Shown: one piece after another, positions 1 through 6,252 of the stretch
Numbering within the stretch: the stretch's first letter is position 1
How the letters are laid out: every line of letters begins with the position of its first letter
Assembly: GCA_946478635.1 (NCBI GenBank)
Contig: CAMLCX010000286.1
Coordinates: 1-6,501, forward strand
Direction: 5' to 3'
Length of the DNA: 6,501 nt
Origin: an uncultured Pseudomonadota bacterium
GTDB lineage: Bacteria > Desulfobacterota_B > Binatia > UBA9968
Made by a program: the position numbers and the translations under genes
Notes under the pieces: generated by a model
The model's input: the letters and a program-made list of their open reading frames with translations, nothing else
Databases searched by the model: none
Told to the model about the DNA's origin: nothing

Positions 1-192
1 CGATCCGCGATATTCTCTCAGAGAATGAATCTTGTCGAAGCTACGATCACGTCCGAAGCGCGTGGCGCGATTTCGCTTGATGATATCGAGAAGCAGCTGA
101 TTCTGAATTTCTTCCGGTTTGCTGGTGAGGCTTTGCCGGCGCGTCCATTGACGGCCGGCGAGATACGCCGCGGCTTTCAAGAGCACGCCCAT
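1..192 (-). CDS. GH3 auxin-responsive promoter family protein, N-terminal fragment (cut by left edge)
   Basis: A minus-strand reading frame opens at an ATG (192-190) and stays open to the left edge, giving the first 64 residues. The pattern is that of the N-terminus of bacterial GH3 proteins: an amphipathic opening helix, then QNQLLLDIIKRNRATRFGRD (residues 30-49), then a short helix ending in a YR-containing segment (residue 61 on). GH3 enzymes belong to the acyl-adenylate-forming superfamily. Plant members join amino acids to jasmonate or auxin; most bacterial members have no known substrate. The catalytic ATP-binding motifs lie outside the window, so activity cannot be judged. The start lies 5 bases past the stop of the HDO-enolase gene and has no clear Shine-Dalgarno of its own, which suggests translational coupling in one operon. 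The family call rests on remembered motif pattern over a short fragment, so I am fairly but not fully sure. Confidence 0.72.
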   Translation of the reverse strand, partial: MGVLLKAAAYLAGRQWTRRQSLTSKPEEIQNQLLLDIIKRNRATRFGRDRSFDKIHSLREYRGS

Positions 193-197
193 GGGTT

Positions 198-2069
198 CTA
201 CCGGCGCAGCTCGAGCTTCGCGCTCGCAAAGCGTTCCAGGGCGTCTTCCTTCACTATGACGCTCAGGCCGCGAGTTTTTAGTAGCGGCGCCCGGCCGCCC
301 AAGCCGAACGCGACGTTTTCGAAGGTGACATCTTCGCTGAGAAGCCAGGTGCCAAAGGAACCCTCGGCAAAGGCGAGCGCGGGCAAGTGCGCCGCGAACG
401 CGCGCCCGGCAGCCGAGAGAATTCCCGTTTCGCCCACCTGAGCGCCGACTTGAATTTTGATGCCGGCGTCCTGGGCGAGCCGGGCGATGGCCAGACTGCC
501 GGCAATGCCGCCGCATTTGGATAATCGGATGTTGAAATAGTCAGCGGCTTTCATCTCGATCAGGCGGCGCGCCTGTTCAAGCGTGATGAGCGATTCATCC
601 GCCATTACCGGAATACCGCCTTCCTCGCGCACTTGCTTCATGCCGGCAAGATCGGCGGCTGCGACGGGCTGCTCGATTGCCTGCAACTTGAATCTGGCGA
701 GTTGCTGAAGATTTGCGATGGCCTCGCTCGCGCTCCATGCGCCGTTGGCGTCGGCGCGGAGCTCGACTCCCACCCCGGCGGCTCTGCGGACAGCTTCCAG
801 ACGCGCAATGTCGTCGCCGGTACCGACTTTTACTTTGATTTGCCGCAGGCCGAGCCGCGCCATTCTCCTGGCAAGCGCGGCGGCGTCCGCCGCCGTGTCC
901 GCCGAAATCACGCCGCTATAAACCACTTCGGCGCGGACCGGTGGAAGCAGGTCCGCGAGCGCGCAATGATCGGCGCGCAGGCTCCAATCTAGCAGTGCTA
1001 GTTCGACTGCGCAAAAGGCGGTATTCCAGGCGACGACGTCGCGGTGGTTTTTGTCGACTTCAGTCCATTTCGGCAGCGCGGCTTGAAGATACTCGAGAGT
1101 TTCCCATCCTGGCGCGAAGGTTTCGGCGAAAATTGCCGGAGCCAATCGCTCTCTGACGTGCGCCAGCATGGAATCGGTTGTTTCGCCGGTGACATAAGAA
1201 CGCGGCAGGCTTTCACCGAAACCGCTACGTCCCTCGCCATCGGTCACTTTGACGATGACGGCGTCGCTCTCTTCGCGGCTTTGCAGCGCATGGCGAAAGG
1301 ACTGATGGAACGGGATGCGCAGTTGATAAATAGTCATGGATTCTATTCGCTTTGCTTTCGCCGGCTCGCTTCTGGCACGCGTGCGCTGCCGGGAGATCGG
1401 CGGAAAGTAATGACGCACAAAGAGACGGTCGCCCAGCGTGAAGCGCGCGATGTGATCGAACAAATCATCGGAGATGTGATGAAACGCCAAGTAGTCTATA
1501 ACAATAGTCACGCCTTCTTCGGCATGGCGAATATCCACCTCGGAGTGCAGCTCGAACCAGCGCAGCGCCGGCTTCGCGAATTCATACTTACCGATGAGCG
1601 CGCCGGCGATCTCGCTCGAGCAGCGCGACAGCATGAACTCGAAGCACATGGTTTCCAGCAGCACGGACAGGCAGAGCTCGCGCAAGGTCGCCACCGGCAC
1701 GCGGGTGGCGCAGAAGACGGCGACCCGCTGGCGCGCCTCGGCGATCAATCGATCGATTTCATTTTCAGCGAAGCCAATGCCGCGCGCCAACTCCAGCAGC
1801 AGCGCCGAGTGCGGTTTCTCGTCCTCCGAGCGGCCCATCTCTTCCAGGAGATTTTCTTTCAATAATTCGGCGGCAGTGGACGGCAGCGAAGCAAAGCACA
1901 GCGCGACGATATGCGAGGATAAATAGTGGGTGCGAAACACGTTGCGGAGAAATTCGCGCGCTGCTTCAGACGAGGCGCGACCGGAAACCAGAACTTGATA
2001 CTCCGGGGAGTCGCGGAACTCCCGCGTTGCCTGATCGAATGCTTGGTTGATCTTGTCCACAGAGATCAT
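198..2069 (-). CDS. HDO (haem-oxygenase-like diiron oxidase) fused to an MLE-subgroup enolase-superfamily enzyme
   Basis: This is one uninterrupted 623-residue frame with two enzyme domains. Residues 1 to about 222 form an all-helical haem-oxygenase-like fold of the TenA/PqqC/CADD type. Its putative iron ligands are all present: E77 (LLEEMG), H87, E139 (LLETMCFEF) and the H175-D179-H182 cluster (HSEVDIRH). E77-H87 and the H-x3-D-x2-H spacing match known HDO diiron enzymes such as SznF. A basic, Pro/Ala-containing linker (about 223-244) follows. Residues 245-623 form an enolase-superfamily domain with the MLE-subgroup catalytic set: KVKVG (K412, K414), metal ligands D440 (RADANG), E466 (IEQP) and D491 (ADES), and the opposing lysine K518 (LSKCGG). 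That domain could be a dipeptide epimerase, N-acylamino acid racemase, o-succinylbenzoate synthase or cycloisomerase; motifs alone do not decide. No signal peptide or membrane segment is seen, so it is probably cytosolic. The ATG at 2069 follows a GAGG with 5-base spacing. The internal ATG at 1337 (M245) has no visible Shine-Dalgarno, which supports true fusion. It lies 41 bases after the aas stop. Confidence 0.88.
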   Translation of the reverse strand: MISVDKINQAFDQATREFRDSPEYQVLVSGRASSEAAREFLRNVFRTHYLSSHIVALCFASLPSTAAELLKENLLEEMGRSEDEKPHSALLLELARGIGFAENEIDRLIAEARQRVAVFCATRVPVATLRELCLSVLLETMCFEFMLSRCSSEIAGALIGKYEFAKPALRWFELHSEVDIRHAEEGVTIVIDYLAFHHISDDLFDHIARFTLGDRLFVRHYFPPISRQRTRARSEPAKAKRIESMTIYQLRIPFHQSFRHALQSREESDAVIVKVTDGEGRSGFGESLPRSYVTGETTDSMLAHVRERLAPAIFAETFAPGWETLEYLQAALPKWTEVDKNHRDVVAWNTAFCAVELALLDWSLRADHCALADLLPPVRAEVVYSGVISADTAADAAALARRMARLGLRQIKVKVGTGDDIARLEAVRRAAGVGVELRADANGAWSASEAIANLQQLARFKLQAIEQPVAAADLAGMKQVREEGGIPVMADESLITLEQARRLIEMKAADYFNIRLSKCGGIAGSLAIARLAQDAGIKIQVGAQVGETGILSAAGRAFAAHLPALAFAEGSFGTWLLSEDVTFENVAFGLGGRAPLLKTRGLSVIVKEDALERFASAKLELRR

Positions 2070-2074
2070 CGGAA

Positions 2075-2078
2075 CCTC
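2075..2078 (-). promoter_or_regulatory. Ribosome binding site of the HDO-enolase gene
   Basis: GAGG on the minus strand sits 5 bases before the ATG at 2069-2067, inside the 41-base gap after the aas stop. It fixes the start of the fusion at the HDO domain rather than at the internal ATG before the enolase domain. No hairpin plus T-run terminator is seen in the gap, consistent with read-through from aas. Confidence 0.6.
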
Positions 2079-2110
2079 ACGCAGTCCGCGAGACCGGCCG
2101 AAGGAGTTCT

Positions 2111-5100
2111 TTAGGATCCAGGCCGCTGAACTCGCTCCTGGGCCATGGCCTTGATTTCCCGCAAATCAACTTTGCCGGAGCCGAGCAGCGGCAGGGAGTC
2201 GACGGCATAGAGATTTTCGCGTTTGGGTATCCACAGCTTCGGCAAGTTGGACTGGTTCAATTTGTCCCAGAGTTCTTCTCTGCTGATACCGTTCTGCGCA
2301 TAGAACGCCACGAGTTTTTCGCCGCGCTGCTCGTCGGGCAGCGCGGTAACGGCCGCTGCCGCGCTGCCTAAAACTTCGTTGATCGTCTCTTCGACTTTCA
2401 CGTGCGGCACCATTTCGCCGCCGATCTTGCTGAAGCGGGAAATCCGATCGACGATTCGAATGAAACCGTCCTCGTCCAGCACCGCGATGTCGCCGGTAAC
2501 ATACCAGCCATGGCGCAGCGACTGATCGGTGAGGTGGGGTTGGCCAAGGTAACCAAGCATCAAATTCGGGCCCTTCACGAGAAGCAAGCCCTCTTCGCCG
2601 GGAGGCAATGGATGCTCGGAGTCCCGGTCGACGATCTTAACCGCAACGCCGGGAAGCGGCTGGCCGACCGTGCCAGGTTTATAGCCAATTTGTTTCTCGC
2701 TGCGATAATCTACATCGCTGGTGTTCACCGAAACGACCGGCGCGAGCTCGGTACAACCGTAGCCCTCCAGAATCGTGATGCCGTATTTTTCCCGGTAGCC
2801 CCGGACGACCGGCTCGCGAAGCTTCTCCGCGCCGGCGATCACATAACGGAGCGAGGCAAATTCTTCTTTAGCGCAGCGGCGCAGGTATCCGCCGAAAAAC
2901 GTCGATGTGCTGATCAAAAGCGTGGCTTTGTACTTCCGCACCGTTTCGCCGATCGTCTTGGCGTCGGTGGGATTGGGATGATAAACCACGCCAAAGTCGG
3001 CGAGCAACGGCAGCCAGAGCGTCCCGGTGAATCCGAAGGAATGAAACAGCGGCAACACGCCCATGATGCGATCGTCGGAGGTAAAGTGAATGACCTGACC
3101 TATGCCTTCGACATTCGAAACAATATTGCGATGCGACAGCATCACACCTTTGGGCGTGCCCGTGCTACCGCTGGAAAAAATGACCGTGGCGAGATCGTTG
3201 GGTCTCTGAGTCTTGAAATATCGGCGGTTGAGCCAGGAGGCGGGGAGAAGGAATGCTTTCACGGCGGCGGCGAGTTTTTGCAGCGACGAAAAGTCTTTTC
3301 GGATTTCTTCGAGAAAGACCATGCCCTCGGTCTTTTCCATGCTGGCTTTTGACAGAAAGATTCTGGACGTTAGAATCGTTCGGATCCCGCACTGCTCAAC
3401 GGCCGCAGCCATCGCTTCGCGTCCGGCCGTGAAGTTCAAGTTAACCGGAACTTTGCCGGCGAGAAGGACCGCAATATTGGCAAGCGCTCCGCCGACGGAT
3501 GCCGGCAAAAGAATGCCAACCATGGACTCTGTCGGGCAGCGCCGTTTTACCCAGTGGGACAGCACCAGGCCACCGATCAGCGTCTTGCCATATGTCAGCT
3601 CCATGCCTGTGGTGTCGGCCATACAAAAGGCAAACCAGTGCCGTTTCGCGGCTCGAATGAATCTTGTGTGGAGCAATTCGGCGGCGCTGGGACGATGTTC
3701 GAAGGCTTGGCTCTCGAGTTCGGCGACGGCGCTGCGAACTTCGTGGACGGTGGCGTTGGAGCGTAATGGCGATCCGAACGAGACCGTCACTGGGTAGAAC
3801 CAGCGCTTCGGCCACTTCCAGAAAAAACGCCCTTCTTTGAAGCTGAATATGCTGCCCCAGAGCTGGTCCAGATGAACCGGTATGATCGGGACGTTGGTTC
3901 CTTCGACGATCTTTTCAAAGCCGCGTTTGAAGGGAAGCAACCGGCCGGTGCGAGTGATGGCGCCTTCGGCGAAAATACAAACCACGTGCCCTTTGTCCAA
4001 TTCGTTGCGCGCGTGCTTGAGCGATTGAACGATGTCGCGCCGGTTGGTTGCTGACACGGGAATCGAGTGCATGAGGCGAAAAAACCAATTCAATCCTTTG
4101 AGCTCGTAATATTCGCGGTGCAGCATGAAACGAACCAGTCGCGGTAATGCCCCACCGACCATAAACGCGTCGACGAACGAAACATGATTCGACACCAGCA
4201 ACGCCGGGCCGTTGAGCGGCATGTTTTCCGCGCCGACGATCTTCATGCGATAAATCGAGTGGGTGAACAGCCAGAGAATCAAGCGCACGAAATAGTCGGG
4301 CAGGAAATAAAGAATCGCGATAGTGCCGCCCAAGGTCAGCAAACCTGTCAGCAGAATGATCGCCTCAGGGGTGAATTGCAGCGGCGTCTTGAACAGCCAA
4401 TGGATCGCCGCCGCGAGAACGATGCCGATGGTATTCATGAAGTTGTTGGTCGCGATCAGTTGGCCTTTTTCTTCACGACCGGCTTTTTGCTGCAGATATG
4501 CATTTAAAGGCACAGCAAATAAACCCGCCGAAAAACCGAGGCCGACCAGGGCCATGGCCGTGTGCGCATAGGAGGGCGCGGCGAGCGCAACCAAGCCGAG
4601 GAATATGCCCATGGCGACCGAGCCCAGCGGAACCAGGCCCAGTTCGATATGGTCACCGGAAAGGCGGCCGGCCGCGAGACTGCCCAAGCCGATGCCGATC
4701 GCTAGGAATGTGCCGAGCAGGCCGATATGAAATTCATCGAGGTGGAGCAACTCCTTGCCGAAAAAAAGCATGTTGATCTGCACGAGCGCACCAAGGAACC
4801 AGAAATAAGAGATGCCGATCACGGTGAGCCACAACGGTTTATCGCGGCGTAATCGGTGCAAGCCTTCGGCGATTTCCCCGAATGGATTCAAAAGAAAGAG
4901 TTTTGCCGCGCCGGATGGCGGAACGCGCGCGATCCCCAGGCTCGTCATCGTGCCCAGGATCGCAATCGCCAACATCAAGACACCGATCAGCGGCAGATGG
5001 TCCTTCCAAACCGAAAAAATGGCGCTGCCCACCGAGGTGCCGAGGATGATCGCCATGAACGTGCTCATTTCCAACAGACCGTTGCCGCGGGAAAGATCTT

Positions 5101-5512
5101 TGTCGGGCAGCATTTCCGGCAAAATGCCGTACTTGGCCGGACTGAAAAATGTCGCGTGAAGGCCCATCAGAAAAACCAGTGCGAGCATGGACCGGAGGTG
5201 GCCTGTGAAGAATGCCGCGATCGCCAGAACCATGATGCCGATTTCGAACATTTTCACCGCGACCAGGATGGATCTCTTGCTGTACACGTCCGCCAGATGC
5301 CCGGCATACCCAGAAAACAAAGCTGAGGGCAGAATGAACAAGAAGGCGATGATCTCGACATAGCCCGGTCCGCCATTGACCGCGAGATCCAAAGCCACGA
5401 ATGAGACCACGATTTTTAAAAAGTTGTCGTTGAACGCGCCGAGAAATTGCGTCCAGAAAAACGCAAAAAAGCCCGGCTCTTTCAGCGTGTCGATGTATCT
5501 GCCGTCCGCCAT
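2111..5512 (-). CDS. aas: LplT-PlsC-Aas triple fusion: lysophospholipid transporter / acyltransferase / acyl-ACP synthetase
   Basis: A protein of 1133 residues (from the ATG at 5512) with three domains. Residues 1 to about 410 are a polytopic MFS module opening with GAFNDNFLK, as in LplT, which flips lysophospholipids across the inner membrane. Residues about 425-620 are a PlsC-type acyltransferase with HX4D in NHVSFVDA (H443, D448) and FAEGAITRTG (E516). Residues about 635-1130 are an AMP-forming acyl-ACP synthetase: SSGSTGTPKG near 780-790, GYGCTE (917-922), the TGD aspartate (D1008) and the adenylation lysine K1114 in GSGKVD. All key residues are present, so the protein looks functional. 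Known members activate free fatty acids onto ACP and re-acylate 2-acyl-glycerophosphoethanolamine at the inner membrane; E. coli splits these jobs between LplT and Aas, and single-chain versions occur elsewhere. The frame also extends upstream to a TTG at 5569, adding 19 residues with no better ribosome binding site. I prefer the ATG because the transporter motif starts soon after it. First gene of the probable operon with the HDO-enolase and GH3 genes. Confidence 0.92.
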   Translation of the reverse strand: MADGRYIDTLKEPGFFAFFWTQFLGAFNDNFLKIVVSFVALDLAVNGGPGYVEIIAFLFILPSALFSGYAGHLADVYSKRSILVAVKMFEIGIMVLAIAAFFTGHLRSMLALVFLMGLHATFFSPAKYGILPEMLPDKDLSRGNGLLEMSTFMAIILGTSVGSAIFSVWKDHLPLIGVLMLAIAILGTMTSLGIARVPPSGAAKLFLLNPFGEIAEGLHRLRRDKPLWLTVIGISYFWFLGALVQINMLFFGKELLHLDEFHIGLLGTFLAIGIGLGSLAAGRLSGDHIELGLVPLGSVAMGIFLGLVALAAPSYAHTAMALVGLGFSAGLFAVPLNAYLQQKAGREEKGQLIATNNFMNTIGIVLAAAIHWLFKTPLQFTPEAIILLTGLLTLGGTIAILYFLPDYFVRLILWLFTHSIYRMKIVGAENMPLNGPALLVSNHVSFVDAFMVGGALPRLVRFMLHREYYELKGLNWFFRLMHSIPVSATNRRDIVQSLKHARNELDKGHVVCIFAEGAITRTGRLLPFKRGFEKIVEGTNVPIIPVHLDQLWGSIFSFKEGRFFWKWPKRWFYPVTVSFGSPLRSNATVHEVRSAVAELESQAFEHRPSAAELLHTRFIRAAKRHWFAFCMADTTGMELTYGKTLIGGLVLSHWVKRRCPTESMVGILLPASVGGALANIAVLLAGKVPVNLNFTAGREAMAAAVEQCGIRTILTSRIFLSKASMEKTEGMVFLEEIRKDFSSLQKLAAAVKAFLLPASWLNRRYFKTQRPNDLATVIFSSGSTGTPKGVMLSHRNIVSNVEGIGQVIHFTSDDRIMGVLPLFHSFGFTGTLWLPLLADFGVVYHPNPTDAKTIGETVRKYKATLLISTSTFFGGYLRRCAKEEFASLRYVIAGAEKLREPVVRGYREKYGITILEGYGCTELAPVVSVNTSDVDYRSEKQIGYKPGTVGQPLPGVAVKIVDRDSEHPLPPGEEGLLLVKGPNLMLGYLGQPHLTDQSLRHGWYVTGDIAVLDEDGFIRIVDRISRFSKIGGEMVPHVKVEETINEVLGSAAAAVTALPDEQRGEKLVAFYAQNGISREELWDKLNQSNLPKLWIPKRENLYAVDSLPLLGSGKVDLREIKAMAQERVQRPGS

Positions 5513-5712
5513 GGAAGTCACTTCAGCTCGTTGACGCTTATATTTCGGCAAAAAGGACCCATAATTCAAGAGAAATTTTCAACGGGCTGCGCGCCCTCGC
5601 AAAATTCTCCGGTATTGGCGCGGGACCGCTGGCGACAGTCGATGAAGTAAGCCTGGATTCGTGCCCGGAGGCAAGCAGGTCGGTGCCCTAAGAAGGAATG
5701 GCCACAATAAGA
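5513..5712. other. 200-base leader region upstream of aas
   Basis: This stretch separates the small hypothetical frame from the aas start and should carry the operon promoter on the minus strand. I see A/T-rich sequence around 5541-5580 (minus strand TTGAAAATTT and AAATATAAG), but no -35/-10 pair with normal spacing and no clear sigma-54 GG-N10-GC promoter. No convincing Shine-Dalgarno precedes the aas ATG; the nearest purine run on the minus strand is GAAGTGA. Confidence 0.4.
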
Positions 5713-5985
5713 TCAGGGTGCCTTAAAATTTCGAGTTCGAATGAGGATCAGAGTTTTTCGTCGATCCTTGACCGCGGAACGCCGGCCACTTCTTCCCGCG
5801 ATCTTTGCAGCGATCGCTTGATTCGATGGACCATCGACAAATTTGAATTTTTGACGCTTGGTCACGCCGTGATCCGCGATGCTAAATTCCGTCATCAGGT
5901 AATTCAGGTTCTCTCGATCGTGTTTCTGGAACGCCCGTTTTAAGGCATCGACAAAATCCGATCCTTTTATGATCCATAGGCTCAT
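5713..5985 (-). CDS. Small hypothetical protein (90 residues)
   Basis: I do not recognise this protein. The frame runs 90 residues from an ATG at 5985 that is preceded by GGAG with 9-base spacing, the best ribosome binding site in the spacer. The frame is also open upstream to an ATG at 6072 and a TTG at 6105, but those starts lack a good site. The N-terminal half looks like a real soluble protein, with an amphipathic helix rich in charged residues around FVDALKRAFQKHDRENLNYL (residues 11-30). The last 30 residues are strongly basic, with 11 Lys/Arg. No signal peptide, membrane helix or known motif is visible. The region is more AT-rich than the flanking genes, which fits acquired DNA, a decayed gene or non-coding DNA. 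The overlapping plus-strand frame (5698-5943) has no supporting start signal. Confidence 0.35.
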   Translation of the reverse strand: MSLWIIKGSDFVDALKRAFQKHDRENLNYLMTEFSIADHGVTKRQKFKFVDGPSNQAIAAKIAGRSGRRSAVKDRRKTLILIRTRNFKAP

Positions 5986-5994
5986 TGCTATTTT

Positions 5995-5998
5995 CTCC
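5995..5998 (-). promoter_or_regulatory. Candidate ribosome binding site of the 90-residue hypothetical gene
   Basis: GGAG on the minus strand, 9 bases before the ATG at 5985-5983. It is the reason for choosing this start over the upstream in-frame ATG and TTG, and the main evidence that the frame is translated. Confidence 0.35.
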
Positions 5999-6189
5999 AA
6001 TCCGTTGCCGCGAACCAGGCGGAAAATAGATTCATTCGTTCTTCGTCGATTGCCGAACAGAGCAACGGACATGCCATGCCGGGATATATCCTCGGATCGG
6101 TTCAATGATCGGCGCGGGGCAAACTATTTTTGCGTTTATGGAGAAAACTGCAGCGGGATTACAGATGGAGGGAGGGGAAACTGCCCAGG

Positions 6190-6221
6190 CCGTTAGGCGC
6201 CTCGATTAGGGTGTCTAACGG
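6190..6221 (+). repeat. Inverted repeat / hairpin with 13-pair stem and 6-base loop
   Basis: CCGTTAG (6190-6196) and CTAACGG (6215-6221) are perfect reverse complements. Read as plus-strand RNA, the stem continues inward to 6202/6209 with G-U pairs at 6197/6214, 6199/6212 and 6202/6209, leaving the loop CGATTA. Read as minus-strand RNA, the G-U positions become A/C mismatches, so only the 7-base outer stem is uninterrupted. It lies 32 bases past the stop of the sigma-54 regulator gene and could end that transcript, but no T-run follows on either strand, so a standard intrinsic terminator is not supported. It may instead be a palindromic element or a structured RNA. Confidence 0.5.
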
Positions 6222-6252
6222 ACCAGGCACCGAAGGAACCAACTGGCCGAAC

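Larger units (their letters stand above)
5986..6252. other. 267-base intergenic spacer downstream of the sigma-54 regulator gene
   Basis: Between the regulator stop and the small hypothetical gene I see no supported gene. It contains the hairpin at 6190-6221, a purine-rich run (about 6165-6180) and short unsupported frames on both strands. No tRNA-like cloverleaf, CRISPR-like repeats or insertion-sequence ends with target duplications are visible. Confidence 0.4.

Noticed and set aside
25..441. Plus-strand frame of 138 codons at the left edge
   Set aside because: It is antisense to both the GH3 start and the enolase C-terminus. The minus-strand frames there match known families; this one does not.
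1335..1337. Internal ATG (M245) as the start of a separate enolase gene
   Set aside because: No Shine-Dalgarno is visible before it and no stop separates it from the HDO domain, so a fused product is the simpler reading, although minor internal initiation cannot be excluded.
1044..1865. Plus-strand open frame of 273 codons opposite the HDO-enolase gene
   Set aside because: It lies wholly antisense to a gene with two intact catalytic domains, its translation shows no domain pattern, and GC-rich coding DNA commonly leaves long antisense frames open.
2402..3352. Plus-strand open frame of 316 codons opposite the AMP-binding domain of aas
   Set aside because: It is a shadow of the acyl-ACP synthetase motifs on the other strand, and its translation shows no recognisable fold or motif.
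5541..5580. Possible sigma-70 promoter for aas (minus strand TTGAAA or TTGAAT with TATGGG or TATAAG)
   Set aside because: Pairings of the boxes give spacings near 13 or 21 bases instead of 16-18, so none is convincing.
5698..5943. Plus-strand frame of 81 codons in the spacer
   Set aside because: It overlaps the minus-strand frame that has the better ribosome binding site. Its translation is rich in Ser, Arg and Ile with no recognisable pattern.
6105..6209. Plus-strand 34-codon frame beginning at the ATG at 6105
   Set aside because: No Shine-Dalgarno precedes either in-frame ATG and the peptide is too short to judge; it ends inside the hairpin.
5717..6231. GGTGCCT (5717-5723) and AGGCACC (6225-6231) as terminal inverted repeats of a small mobile element
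   Set aside because: Seven bases over about 500 is expected by chance, no target-site duplication flanks them, and no transposase is recognisable between them.
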